Positions 28,104 through 36,867 of a stretch of 64,000 bases of DNA are shown here, piece by piece. Each line of letters opens with the position of its first letter. Position 1 is the stretch's first letter. This stretch comes from Burkholderiales bacterium. Its GTDB lineage: Bacteria; Pseudomonadota; Gammaproteobacteria; Burkholderiales; Burkholderiaceae_C. A program made the translations under genes and the position numbers. The notes beneath the pieces were generated by a model. It worked only from the letters and a program-made list of their open reading frames with translations, was not told the DNA's origin and searched no databases. The stretch spans positions 430,888 through 494,887 of the forward strand of contig CANJJE010000001.1 in NCBI GenBank assembly GCA_947474755.1, given 5' to 3'.

Positions 28104-30127
28104 GCTTTCGGCGCTCGCGCCGGCTGCTGGGCTTCGCTGTTTCGGCAGCGCTTGCCTCATCGAGCGCGCTTGCGGCGCAGCGGGTGGCCACGCAAGCTGC
28201 TTCGGAGGCCGCCACGCCCCACGCCTTTCAGACCCCGCGGAGCGCCGCAGCCATTGCTGCGCAGTGCAGGACACTGCTGGCCGACCTGAACAAGGCCGAA
28301 GCGCAGCTCGCGCGCGGCGGCGAGGCGCCTGGGACGTCACTGCTCGCGGCACTCGACGCGATGACGCGCCGCACCGAAGACACGATGGGCCCGCTGGGCG
28401 TGCTGGTCGCGGTCAGCCCGCGCAAGGCGATCCGCGATGCGGCCGAGGCCTGCGACCGCGACTACCAGGCGTATTCCTCACGCTTCTGGCAGAACGCTGC
28501 GGTCTATGCGCGCATCAAGCAGGTGCGGCCGGCCGACGACATCGACCGACGCTACTGGCGCGACACGATCGACAACTTCGAGGATGCCGGCGTGGCGCTG
28601 GCGCCAGCCCAGCAGCGCCGTGTGCGCGAGCTCAATGATGAGCTGATCGCACTGACCCAGATCTTCGAACGCCGCATCCGCGAAGACCGCACCCGGCTGT
28701 GGTTCACCCGGGATGAGTTGGCCGGCGTGCCCACAGGGGTGTTCGAGAACTCACCTCGCGATCCGCAAGGCCGCTACCGCCTCGGCCTCGAAGAGGCCAC
28801 GGTGTTCCCGGTGCTCGAAAGCGCGTCGGTACCCGCCACGCGCGAACGCCTGTGGCGCGCCTACCTGTCGCTGGGCGGGGTAGCCAACCTCGAGACGCTG
28901 GCCGCGCTGACCCAGCGTCGGCGCGAACTGGCGCAGGTGTTTGGCGAGGCTTCTTATGCCGACTTCGTGCTGCGCCACCGGATGGCGCACAGCGAGACCG
29001 AGGTGCAGCACTTCCTGGCGACGGTCAAGGAAGCAGTGCGCGCGCGCGAAATGGCCGACCTGGAGGTGCTGCGCGTGGAGAAGGCACGTCATCTGCACCA
29101 GCCACTGGACCAGACCGTGCTGGCGCGCTGGGACACGGCGTTCTATTCCGAGCGCGTGCGCCGTGCCACCTATGCGGTTGATCAGGAGCAGTTCCGCCGC
29201 TACTTCCTGCCTGAGGCCAGCCTGCGCTTCGTGTTCCGGGTGGCCGAACGGCTGTTCGGCATCACGGTGGCTCCGGCCGCGGCGCCCCAGACGCTGTGGC
29301 ATCCCGAGGCACGCGCCTACGCCGTGACCGATAACGACAGCAAGGCACTGCTTGGCACGCTGTTCGTCGACCTGTACCCGCGCGCGGACAAGTTCAACCA
29401 TGCGGCCCTCTGGAGCTTTCGCAATGTGTCGACGCTGGCGGGCAGACAGCCTGCCGCAGCCCTGGTCGTCAACCCCAGCCGCCAGGGCCTGACGCTCGAC
29501 GAACTGCAAACGCTGCTGCACGAGTTCGGCCACGGACTGCATGCCCTGCTGTCGAAGACGCGCTACGCGGGGCAGGGCGGTACCCATGTGCAGCTTGACT
29601 TCGTCGAGGCGCCGTCGCAGATGCTGGAGGACTGGGTCTATGACCCGCAGGTGCTGGCGCTGTTTGCCGAGGTTTGCCCGAGCTGCGAGATCGTCCCGAC
29701 CCCACTGCTCGCGCAGGCCCGCTCCTCACGCGAGTTTGGCAAGGGCATGCAGTTTTCGCGGCAGCACCTGTACGCCAGCTATGACCTTGCACTCCACGGC
29801 CGCGAACCCCCGGACCCGCTGTTGCTGTGGGCGAAGATGGAGAGCGCGACGCCGCTCGGCCATGTGCCCCAATCGATGTTCCCGGCCGGCTTCGAGCACA
29901 TTGCCGGTGGCTACGCGGCCGGCTATTACGGCTACCTCTGGGGCCTGGTGCTGGCCGAAGACCTGCGAACCGCATTCGCTGCCGACCGGCTGAGTCCGGC
30001 CGTCGGCCGCCGCTATCGCGAGACCGTGCTCGAGAGCGGCGGTCAGGTCGCGCCTGCCGAGCTGATGCAGCGCTTCCTCGGGCGGCCCGCCGACAGCCGG
30101 GCTTTTTTCGAGGCGCTGTCACAGTAA
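28100..30127 (+). CDS. M3-family metallopeptidase (thimet oligopeptidase-like), exported
   Basis: A 675-residue zinc oligopeptidase. The zinc motif is HEFGH starting at H474, with the third ligand in DFVEAPSQMLEDW. The C-terminal GGYAAGYYGYLWG motif is typical of M3 peptidases. The N-terminus RRLLGFAVSAALASSSALAA looks like a signal peptide, so it probably works in the periplasm. No ATG lies near that signal; TTG 28100, overlapping the Dabb stop, gives SFRRSRRLLG and is the best start. The frame is open further upstream inside the Dabb gene, so the exact start is not settled. Confidence 0.85.
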   Translation: MSFRRSRRLLGFAVSAALASSSALAAQRVATQAASEAATPHAFQTPRSAAAIAAQCRTLLADLNKAEAQLARGGEAPGTSLLAALDAMTRRTEDTMGPLGVLVAVSPRKAIRDAAEACDRDYQAYSSRFWQNAAVYARIKQVRPADDIDRRYWRDTIDNFEDAGVALAPAQQRRVRELNDELIALTQIFERRIREDRTRLWFTRDELAGVPTGVFENSPRDPQGRYRLGLEEATVFPVLESASVPATRERLWRAYLSLGGVANLETLAALTQRRRELAQVFGEASYADFVLRHRMAHSETEVQHFLATVKEAVRAREMADLEVLRVEKARHLHQPLDQTVLARWDTAFYSERVRRATYAVDQEQFRRYFLPEASLRFVFRVAERLFGITVAPAAAPQTLWHPEARAYAVTDNDSKALLGTLFVDLYPRADKFNHAALWSFRNVSTLAGRQPAAALVVNPSRQGLTLDELQTLLHEFGHGLHALLSKTRYAGQGGTHVQLDFVEAPSQMLEDWVYDPQVLALFAEVCPSCEIVPTPLLAQARSSREFGKGMQFSRQHLYASYDLALHGREPPDPLLLWAKMESATPLGHVPQSMFPAGFEHIAGGYAAGYYGYLWGLVLAEDLRTAFAADRLSPAVGRRYRETVLESGGQVAPAELMQRFLGRPADSRAFFEALSQ

Positions 30128-30135
30128 GGCAGAGC

Positions 30136-30582
30136 ATGGAATTTCCGCTGCACATCCCGTTCGTGCAAGCCATGGGCTTCGAGTTGCTGCGCCTGCAGGG
30201 TGGCGAGGCCGAGATCGCGCTGAACCTGCGGGCCGACCAGCACAACTCTCTGAACATGGCGCACGGTGGTGTCACGATGACGCTGCTGGATGTGGCGATG
30301 GCCCACGCTGCCCGCAGTGCCGACGGGTCTGCTGATGCCGCGGCCGAGACTTCGGGCCGCGGCGTTGTCACCATCGAAATGAAGACCAGCTTCATGCGTC
30401 CCGGCACGGGCCGACTGACCGCTCGTGCCCGGGTGCTGACACGCACCATTGCGCTGGCTTTCTGCGAGGCCTCGCTGTTCGACGAGGCCGATGTCCTGAT
30501 TGCTCACGCCACTGGCAGCTTCAGGTACCTGACGCGCGGGGCCCGGGATGGCCGGCGGGTGCGGGGCGGGGGTGGGGACTGA
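30136..30582 (+). CDS. PaaI-family hotdog-fold thioesterase
   Basis: A 148-residue hotdog protein. The segment LNMAHGGVTMTLLDVAMAHAA contains the HGG motif and the catalytic aspartate helix of the PaaI/YigI thioesterase group, followed by TIEMKTSFMRPGTG and the ARVLTRTIALAFCEA strand. Such enzymes hydrolyse acyl-CoA or aryl-CoA thioesters. The gene begins 8 nt after the M3 peptidase, so is likely co-transcribed. The last residues (GARDGRRVRGGGGD) are poorly conserved low-complexity tail. Confidence 0.88.
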   Translation: MEFPLHIPFVQAMGFELLRLQGGEAEIALNLRADQHNSLNMAHGGVTMTLLDVAMAHAARSADGSADAAAETSGRGVVTIEMKTSFMRPGTGRLTARARVLTRTIALAFCEASLFDEADVLIAHATGSFRYLTRGARDGRRVRGGGGD

Positions 30583-30756
30583 GTGCAGCGCGAGGTGAGG
30601 TGGCTGTCACAGCCTCTTCATGAAGCGGTCCGGCGGCTCAGCCAGGGCGGCGGCCCCAACCCACTGGAAGTGATGGGTGGATCCGCAGGGCCTGCGATGA
30701 GCGCCACACGTGCGGCGATAACATCTCGGCCGTCGATTCAATCAGGAGAGCGCAGC

Positions 30757-31572
30757 ATGGCGATGGATGTGGTGGATTTCGAGATCAAGGGCTCGGAAAT
30801 GCAGTTCGTCGAGGTCGAACTTGATCCGGGCGAGGCGGCGGTCGGCGAAGCCGGCAGCATGATGTTCATGGACGCCGGTATCGCCATGGATACGGTGTTC
30901 GGCGACGGCTCGGCCAGCACCGGCGGTCTGTTCAACAAGTTGCTGGGTGCCGGCAAGCGTTTGGTGACCGGTGAGTCGCTGTTCACCACGATCTACACAA
31001 ACCAGGCGCGCAGCAAGTCGCGCATCGCTTTCGCGGCGCCTTACCCTGGCAAGATTCTTCCGATGGATTTGCGCCAGCTCGGCGGGATGCTGATCTGCCA
31101 GAAGGACGCCTTCCTGTGCGCTGCAAAGGGTGTGTCGCTCGGCATCTACTTGCAGCAGAAGATGTCAGTCGGCTTCTTCGGTGGTGAGGGTTTCATCATG
31201 CAGAAGCTCGAAGGCGATGGCCTGGCCTTTGTGCATGCCGGCGGCACCTGCGTCAAGCGTGAGTTGCAGCCCGGTCAGACGCTGCTGATCGACACTGGCT
31301 GCGTGGTTGCCTTCACCCCCAATGTGAACTTCGAGATCCAGTACGTCGGCAAGATCAAGACAGCCCTGTTTGGTGGCGAAGGCCTGTTCTTCGCCAAGGT
31401 TACCGGGCCAGGCACCGTGTGGTTGCAGAGCCTGCCGTTCTCGCGTCTGGCCTCGCGCGTGTTCGCGTCGGCGCCTCAGCGCGGTGGCTCGCGAGAGGAG
31501 GGCTCGCTGCTCGGGGGGGTGCTGGGCGGTGGCCTGCTCGGCGGCACGATCTTCGGCGGGGACGACGAATAG
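30757..31572 (+). CDS. TIGR00266/AIM24-family protein
   Basis: A 271-residue beta-rich protein. The family features are the GEAGSMMFMDAGI turn, SLFTTIYTNQ, AAPYPGKILPMDL, LLIDTGCVVAF and the ending LFFAKVTGPGTVWLQSLPFSR, with a glycine-rich tail (LLGGVLGGGLLGG). The function of bacterial members is unknown; the fold is related to mitochondrial AIM24 and to tryptophan-RNA-attenuation-like beta-barrels. ATG 30757 has AGGAG 8 nt upstream; in-frame codons before it look non-coding. The preceding 174 bases after the thioesterase show nothing recognisable. Confidence 0.92.
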   Translation: MAMDVVDFEIKGSEMQFVEVELDPGEAAVGEAGSMMFMDAGIAMDTVFGDGSASTGGLFNKLLGAGKRLVTGESLFTTIYTNQARSKSRIAFAAPYPGKILPMDLRQLGGMLICQKDAFLCAAKGVSLGIYLQQKMSVGFFGGEGFIMQKLEGDGLAFVHAGGTCVKRELQPGQTLLIDTGCVVAFTPNVNFEIQYVGKIKTALFGGEGLFFAKVTGPGTVWLQSLPFSRLASRVFASAPQRGGSREEGSLLGGVLGGGLLGGTIFGGDDE

Positions 31573-31627
31573 GCGAGCAAACATGGCTGGGCAAGAGCAG
31601 CGGATGCGCTGACGTATCCTGCACCGC

Positions 31628-32509
31628 ATGAATTTGCTGATCGATTCGTTCTGGCGAGCGGCCGCATATTGCCTGCATCCGCGCGTCATGGCGCTGTCGC
31701 TGATGCCGCTGGTGCTGATGGCAGTGGCCGCGCTGGGCTTCGGTTACTTCCTGTGGGACCCGACGCTGGTGTGGGTGCGCGCGGGAGTGGACTCGCAAGG
31801 ATGGCTGGCATCCGTGCTGGACTGGTTCGACAGCATCGGTATGGGCGGCCTTCGGGCCCTGCTGGCACCGTTGTTGATCGTGTTCGTCGCGATGCCTTTG
31901 ATCGTCATCGTCTCGTTGCTGGTGGTGGCGGCCATGATGACGCCGTCGATGCTGAACCTGGTGGCAGAGCGCCGTTTCCCGGCACTCGAACGGCGACATG
32001 GCGGATCCGCCACTGCCGGTGTCTTCGCCTCGCTGGGCGCGACACTGGTGGCGCTCTTTGCACTCGTGCTGTCGGTGCCTCTTTGGTTCGTGCCGCCGAT
32101 GGTGCTGATCCTGCCGCCCTTGATCTGGGGCTGGCTGACCTACAAGGTGATGAGCTACGACGTGCTGGCCGAACACGCGACGAAGGAGGAGCGGCGCGAA
32201 ATCGTCAGGCGACATCGCAGTGCTCTGCTCGGCATGGGCGTGCTGACCGGATACATGGGCGCGTTACCTTCGTTGCTCTGGGCATCGGGTGTGCTTTTCC
32301 TCGCGCTCGCGCCGGTGCTGGTGCCCGTCGCGATCTGGATCTACACACTGGTGTTCGCCTTCTCCGCGCTCTGGTTTTCGCACCATGCCCTGTGTGCGCT
32401 GCAGAATTTGCGCGCAGAGCGGGCAGCGAGTTCGGGCCAGCCGGCCTCGGCGCTTCCATCGATTCCAATCGACCCGAGGGCGACGGCGGGTCTGTTGCCT
32501 CCCCACTGA
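31628..32509 (+). CDS. EI24/CysZ-like membrane protein
   Basis: A 293-residue polytopic membrane protein. It starts with SFWRAAAYCLHPRVMALSLM and has about five hydrophobic segments; AAMMTPSMLNLVAERRFPAL and WGWLTYKVMSYDVLAEHAT are typical of the EI24 domain, a family that includes the sulfate transporter CysZ. The betaproteobacterial subgroup has no proven substrate. A TATCCT hexamer lies 7 nt before ATG 31628 and no ribosome-binding site is visible. The CinA/MoaB-like gene follows after 22 nt. Confidence 0.87.
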   Translation: MNLLIDSFWRAAAYCLHPRVMALSLMPLVLMAVAALGFGYFLWDPTLVWVRAGVDSQGWLASVLDWFDSIGMGGLRALLAPLLIVFVAMPLIVIVSLLVVAAMMTPSMLNLVAERRFPALERRHGGSATAGVFASLGATLVALFALVLSVPLWFVPPMVLILPPLIWGWLTYKVMSYDVLAEHATKEERREIVRRHRSALLGMGVLTGYMGALPSLLWASGVLFLALAPVLVPVAIWIYTLVFAFSALWFSHHALCALQNLRAERAASSGQPASALPSIPIDPRATAGLLPPH

Positions 32510-32531
32510 TCTGTCACCTGATAGCAAGACG

Positions 32532-33347
32532 ATGGCATTCGGACTTTTGATCATTGGTGACGAGATACTGTCAGGCAAGCGCGCCGACAAGCACTTGCCC
32601 AGGGTGATCGAACTGCTGGCCGCGCGCGGCCTGTCGCTCGCCTGGGTGCGCTATGTCGGTGACGATCCGGTCCGCATCACGGCAGACCTCAAGGACGCGT
32701 TGGCGAGCGGCGACATCGTGTTTTCCTGCGGTGGCATCGGAGCCACACCCGATGACCACACCCGGCAGTGCGCCGCGCGCGCCCTCGGTGTGTCGCTCGA
32801 GCTGCATCCGGCCGCCCGCGATCTGATCATCGAGCGCATGCGCGATGTCGCAGCTGAAAAAGGCCTGGTTTTCGATGCCGAGCGTGCCGACAACCTGCAT
32901 CGGCTGAACATGGCGATGTTCCCCCAGGGCGCCGGGATCATTCCGAATCCGTACAACAAGATTGCCGGCTTTTTCGTGCACTCGCCGTCAAGCGCCGGGG
33001 GCTCGGTGTACTTCGTGCCGGGCTTTCCCGTCATGGCCTGGCCGATGATCGAGTGGGTGCTCGATGAGCACTGTGCGCACCTGCGCCGTGCGCAGGGCCC
33101 GCGCGAACAGTCTGTCATCGTGATGGGCGCGATGGAAGCCACGCTGACGCCCCTGATGGAACTTGTCGAGACCCGCCATCCCGGGGTCAAGGTGTTCAGC
33201 CTGCCCAGCGTCGAGCACCCAGAGTGGGGCGCGCACATCGAGTTGGGCGTGAAGGGCGACGCGGCGGACGTGGCCAGCGCTTTTCAGACGCTGGTGCAGG
33301 GCCTGCGGGACAGGAACGCTCTTCTGGGCCCGGAATTGGTGCGTTAA
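32532..33347 (+). CDS. MoaB/CinA N-terminal-type molybdopterin-binding domain protein
   Basis: A 271-residue protein with the MoCF-biosynthesis fold. LLIIGDEILSGKRADKH and the glycine-rich CGGIGATPDDHTRQ are the characteristic substrate-binding motifs of CinA and MoaB/MogA. It has only the N-terminal CinA domain plus a short C-terminal region and lacks the pyridine-nucleotide amidase domain. It is therefore a stand-alone form, common in Betaproteobacteria and annotated as competence/damage-inducible protein A or molybdopterin-binding protein. It shares a transcription unit with the EI24 gene and ends just before a cluster of inverted GCACC elements. Confidence 0.86.
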   Translation: MAFGLLIIGDEILSGKRADKHLPRVIELLAARGLSLAWVRYVGDDPVRITADLKDALASGDIVFSCGGIGATPDDHTRQCAARALGVSLELHPAARDLIIERMRDVAAEKGLVFDAERADNLHRLNMAMFPQGAGIIPNPYNKIAGFFVHSPSSAGGSVYFVPGFPVMAWPMIEWVLDEHCAHLRRAQGPREQSVIVMGAMEATLTPLMELVETRHPGVKVFSLPSVEHPEWGAHIELGVKGDAADVASAFQTLVQGLRDRNALLGPELVR

Positions 33348-33453
33348 TGGAGCGGCCAACGCACCAAAAGTGAGTTATGTTTGGCACCGACAGTGGGCGT
33401 GTCCGTGCATGCCTGCCTGAGGTGTCCGGGTCGTTGCTGACGCACTCTGGTGC
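33336..33453 (+). promoter_or_regulatory. cluster of GCACC/GGTGC elements upstream of glnA (candidate NtrC sites)
   Basis: A perfect 10-base inverted repeat (TTGGTGCGTT at 33336-33345, AACGCACCAA at 33358-33367) is followed by TTGGCACC at 33381 and by GCAC-TCTG-GTGC at 33442-33453. GCACC/GGTGC are the half-sites of the enterobacterial NtrC consensus, though the half-site spacing is not canonical. glnL/glnG are encoded downstream of glnA. Binding is inferred, not shown. Confidence 0.4.
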
Positions 33454-33513
33454 GTGGACAGCGGTCAAGCACTGTATCGACAGCCCGGCAACTCCGGCGA
33501 TGGGCATGTTTTC

Positions 33514-33522
33514 TGCTATGGT
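33514..33522 (+). promoter_or_regulatory. candidate extended -10 promoter of glnA
   Basis: TGCTATGGT fits the extended -10 form TGnTATnnT and lies about 95 bases before the glnA start. No good -35 is visible 17 bases upstream, as often with extended -10 promoters. Confidence 0.35.
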
Positions 33523-33617
33523 CCTAGGCGCATTTTTGAGGCGGCTTGTCAGCGTCGCACCAATGTTCGAACCCTTCCCCCAACACATCCAAACAGCATC
33601 CCGCTAGGAGATTCCTG

Positions 33618-35033
33618 ATGGCCAAGACCGTCGCCGACGTGATGAAGATGGTGAAAGAAAACGAAGTCAAATTTGTCGACTTCCGATTCACCGACACCCG
33701 CGGCAAAGAGCAGCACGTCACCGTGCCCGTGTCCCATTTCGACGAAGACAAGTTCGTTTCTGGCCACGCTTTCGACGGTTCGTCGATCGCCGGGTGGAAG
33801 GGTATCGAAGCCTCCGACATGCAGCTGATGCCGGACGCCAACACCGCGAACATCGATCCGTTTTTCGAAGAATCGACACTGATCCTGACCTGCGATGTCA
33901 TTGATCCCGCCGATGGCAAGCCCTATGAGCGCGATCCGCGATCGCTGGCCAAGCGCGCAGAGGCCTACATGAAAGCCTCCGGCTTGGGCGACACCGCCTA
34001 CTTCGGCCCGGAGCCCGAGTTTTTCGTGTTCGACAGCGTGCGCTGGGGCAACGACATGTCGGGCTGCTTCTCGAAGATCGACTCGGAAGAAGCCGCCTGG
34101 AACACCGGCAAGGAATACGAGCACGGCAACACCGGACACCGTCCTGCCGTCAAGGGCGGCTATTTCCCGGTGCCCCCGATCGACAGCTTCCAGGACATGC
34201 GTTCGGAAATGTGTCTGGTGCTTGAAGGTCTGGGCGTTCCGGTCGAAGTGCACCACCACGAAGTGGCCAATGCCGGCCAGATGGAACTGGGCACGAAGTT
34301 CAGCACGCTGCTCCAGCGCGCCGACTGGGTCCAGCTGCAGAAGTACGTGATCCACAACGTCGCCCACAGCTATGGCAAGACGGCGACCTTCATGCCCAAG
34401 CCGATCGTCGGTGACAACGGCTCCGGCTGCCACGTGCACCAGTCGGTATGGAAGGACGGCAAGAATCTGTTCGCAGGGGACGGCTATGCCGGCCTGTCGG
34501 ACTTCGCGCTCTTCTACATCGGCGGCATCATCAAGCACGCTCGCGCTCTGAACGCGATCACCAACCCTGGCACCAACAGCTACAAGCGGCTGGTTCCCGG
34601 CTTCGAAGCCCCGGTGAAGCTGGCCTATTCGGCGAAGAACCGCTCTGCATCGATCCGGATTCCGTATGTGGCCAATCCGAAGGGCCGTCGGGTCGAGGCC
34701 CGATTCCCGGATCCGCTGATGAACCCTTACCTCGGGTTCGCCGCGTTGCTGATGGCCGGCCTCGATGGCGTCGAGAACAAGATCCACCCCGGTGAAGCCG
34801 CAACGAAGGACCTGTACCACCTGCCGCCGGAAGAGGACAAGCTGGTGCCAACGGTTTGCCACAGCCTCGATCAGGCGCTCGAGTACCTCGACAAGGACCG
34901 TGCTTTCCTGACCAAGGGTGGTGTGTTCACCGACGCGTACATCGACGCCTACATCGACCTGAAGATGACCGAAGTGACCCGCTTCCGCATGGCCACCCAC
35001 CCGGTCGAGTTCGACATGTATTACAGCCTCTGA
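33618..35033 (+). CDS. glnA: glutamine synthetase, type I
   Basis: A 471-residue ATP-dependent enzyme joining ammonia and glutamate, forming dodecamers in the cytoplasm. The glutamine-synthetase signatures [17 protein letters not shown] and [18 protein letters not shown] are present, as are the [10 protein letters not shown] catalytic strand and [17 protein letters not shown]. The adenylylation tyrosine is Y400 in DLYHLPPEE, so activity should be controlled by GlnE. Start ATG 33618 has AGGAG 8 nt upstream. A strong terminator follows the stop; the DUF4124-like gene, glnL and glnG come next. Confidence 0.98.
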   Translation: MAKTVADVMKMVKENEVKFVDFRFTDTRGKEQHVTVPVSHFDEDKFVSGHAFDGSSIAGWKGIEASDMQLMPDANTANIDPFFEESTLILTCDVIDPADGKPYERDPRSLAKRAEAYMKASGLGDTAYFGPEPEFFVFDSVRWGNDMSGCFSKIDSEEAAWNTGKEYEHGNTGHRPAVKGGYFPVPPIDSFQDMRSEMCLVLEGLGVPVEVHHHEVANAGQMELGTKFSTLLQRADWVQLQKYVIHNVAHSYGKTATFMPKPIVGDNGSGCHVHQSVWKDGKNLFAGDGYAGLSDFALFYIGGIIKHARALNAITNPGTNSYKRLVPGFEAPVKLAYSAKNRSASIRIPYVANPKGRRVEARFPDPLMNPYLGFAALLMAGLDGVENKIHPGEAATKDLYHLPPEEDKLVPTVCHSLDQALEYLDKDRAFLTKGGVFTDAYIDAYIDLKMTEVTRFRMATHPVEFDMYYSL

Positions 35034-35050
35034 GTCCTGAGCTCAATGAC

Positions 35051-35078
35051 AAAGGGACGGCAAAAGCCGTCCCTTTTT
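35051..35078 (+). terminator. Rho-independent terminator of glnA
   Basis: An 11-base stem (AAAGGGACGGC at 35051-35061 paired with GCCGTCCCTTT at 35066-35076) with an AAAA loop is followed by a T-run. It separates glnA from the sensor-regulator genes, which then need their own promoter or read-through. Confidence 0.93.
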
Positions 35079-35184
35079 CTTTGGACCTGGAATTCCGTTC
35101 GTGATCGACAATCCCGTTACGACCGAGGCGCTGGGCTCAGGGCGTGCGCGCTGCGCGGTTGATGGTCGACACGAGGGTATTCCA

Positions 35185-35706
35185 ATGTGGTTCTTGAAAA
35201 CAGCGCCGGTCATGCGGTGGTGGCCTGTGTCCACCTGTGGGCTGATCCTCGCTTCTCAGGTGCTCTTGCAACAAGCGCAGGCCCAGGGTGCTGCGCCGGT
35301 CTACAAGTGCCCTGGCAACCCGGTGCTCTATACCGATGCGATCAGTGCCATGGAGGCCAGGACCAAGGGCTGTACCGCGCTGGATGGCAACCCCGTCACC
35401 GTCATCCCTTCGCCCAAGCGAACCGGCAGCGCATCCGCACCGCGTCCCGCAGACAGCCGCATCGACCCGCAAGAGCAACGCGCACGCGACAGCGACGCGC
35501 GGCGCATCCTGGCCGCCGAGCTGCAGCGCGAACAACAGCAGTTGGCCGAGTTGCAGGCCGAGTTCAACAAGGGCGAGCCCGACCGGCAGGGAGGCGAACG
35601 CAATTACCAGAAGTACCTCGACCGCGTCAGTGAGCTGAAAGCCGCAATTGCGCGCAAGGAGAGCGACATCGCCGCCCTGAAACGTGAATTGGCCAAGGCG
35701 CCATGA
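35185..35706 (+). CDS. exported DUF4124-like protein with coiled-coil tail
   Basis: A 173-residue protein with an N-terminal signal-like hydrophobic region (WPVSTCGLILASQVLLQQAQAQ). A short domain follows, resembling the beginning of DUF4124 (VYKCPGNPVLYTDAISAMEARTKGC, two cysteines). A charged, helical C-terminus (AAELQREQQQLAELQAEF) is probably coiled coil. ATG 35185 has GAGGG 8 nt upstream. Genes of this type sit between glnA and glnL in many Burkholderiales; its function, and any link to nitrogen control, is unknown. Confidence 0.78.
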   Translation: MWFLKTAPVMRWWPVSTCGLILASQVLLQQAQAQGAAPVYKCPGNPVLYTDAISAMEARTKGCTALDGNPVTVIPSPKRTGSASAPRPADSRIDPQEQRARDSDARRILAAELQREQQQLAELQAEFNKGEPDRQGGERNYQKYLDRVSELKAAIARKESDIAALKRELAKAP

Positions 35707-35725
35707 ACGTGATGTCGCTGGCGCG

Positions 35726-36814
35726 ATGCCCTTGCGCATGAGCATGCCGAGTCCAACATCACCGTATGCGGCTTTCGACCATCTGGCGACGATGGTGGCT
35801 GTGGTGAGTCCCGATGGGCACTGCGTCTTCGCCAATGCGTCATTTGGTGATGTGCTGGGTTGGTCGAGTCGCAGCGTGCTGCGTGACTCCCTGTTCGACT
35901 GGTTTGTCGATGCGCAGCTCGTTCGCGACACGGTGGCGGCGTTGGTGCGCAATGATTTCTCGTCGAGCCGCTTCGAGGCGGCGCTGCGAAGACCAGCGCT
36001 GGCTCCCGGCGAGCCACTGCCTGTGCATGTGATCATCAACCAGATCGAAGGCACGACCGATGTGCTGATCGAGCTGGTCGAGATCGAACAGCAAACGCGG
36101 CAGGACCGCGAGGAGCGCGCGCTCGGCCAGGCACGCGCCAACAAGGAACTGATCCGCAACCTGGCCCACGAGATCAAGAACCCGCTCGGCGGCATCCGCG
36201 GCGCGGCGCAGTTGCTCGAAATGGAAGTGGAGTCGCGGGCACTGACCGAATACACCCAGGTCATCATCCAGGAAGCCGACCGGCTGCAGGCGCTGGTAGA
36301 CCGGCTGCTGGCGCCGCACCGCAAGCCGCATGTGGTCAGCGACGTGAACATCCACGAGGTCTGCGAGCGCGTGCGCTCGTTGATCCTGGCCGAGTTCCCG
36401 CGCGGCCTGGAGGTCGAGCGCGACTACGACGCCTCCATTCCCGACTTTCGCGGCGATCGCGAGCAGCTGATCCAGGCGGTTCTCAACATTGCCCACAACG
36501 CGGCCCAGGCACTGGCCGAGCAGGTGACCAGTGGCGACGCGAAGATCGTTCTGCGAACGCGCATCGCCCGACAGGTCACACTGGGCAAGCAGCGATACCG
36601 ATTGGCACTGGAATTGCATATTCAGGACAATGGCCCAGGCATCGCGGAATCCATTCGCGACCGCATCTTTTACCCCCTGGTGTCGGGGCGAGAAGGTGGC
36701 TCCGGGCTCGGACTGACGCTAGCGCAGACATTCGTGCAACAGCACCAGGGAACGATCGAGTGCGAAAGCGAACCCGGAAGAACCAAGTTCAAGATCGTGA
36801 TTCCGCTGCCCTGA
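35726..36814 (+). CDS. glnL: nitrogen regulation sensor histidine kinase NtrB
   Basis: A 362-residue cytoplasmic kinase that controls NtrC in response to PII (nitrogen status). A PAS domain (about 10-120) is followed by the phospho-accepting histidine H148 in NLAHEIKNPLGGIRGAAQLL. The ATP-binding N box is LNIAHNAAQAL, and the G boxes are DNGPGI and GSGLGLTLAQTF. No membrane segment is present, as expected for NtrB. ATG 35726 (MPLRMSMPSP) is the first sensible start; 35738 and 35744 are alternatives. glnG follows after 53 bases. Confidence 0.95.
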   Translation: MPLRMSMPSPTSPYAAFDHLATMVAVVSPDGHCVFANASFGDVLGWSSRSVLRDSLFDWFVDAQLVRDTVAALVRNDFSSSRFEAALRRPALAPGEPLPVHVIINQIEGTTDVLIELVEIEQQTRQDREERALGQARANKELIRNLAHEIKNPLGGIRGAAQLLEMEVESRALTEYTQVIIQEADRLQALVDRLLAPHRKPHVVSDVNIHEVCERVRSLILAEFPRGLEVERDYDASIPDFRGDREQLIQAVLNIAHNAAQALAEQVTSGDAKIVLRTRIARQVTLGKQRYRLALELHIQDNGPGIAESIRDRIFYPLVSGREGGSGLGLTLAQTFVQQHQGTIECESEPGRTKFKIVIPLP

Positions 36815-36867
36815 GCTCTCTCCCTTGTACCGAAGCACGTCGGTGCACTCCATTGAAGAGGCAGTGA

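Noticed and set aside
33381..33397. Possible sigma-54 promoter before glnA (TTGGCACC with GTGGG)
   Set aside because: The -24 half is good but the -12 element lacks the required GC.
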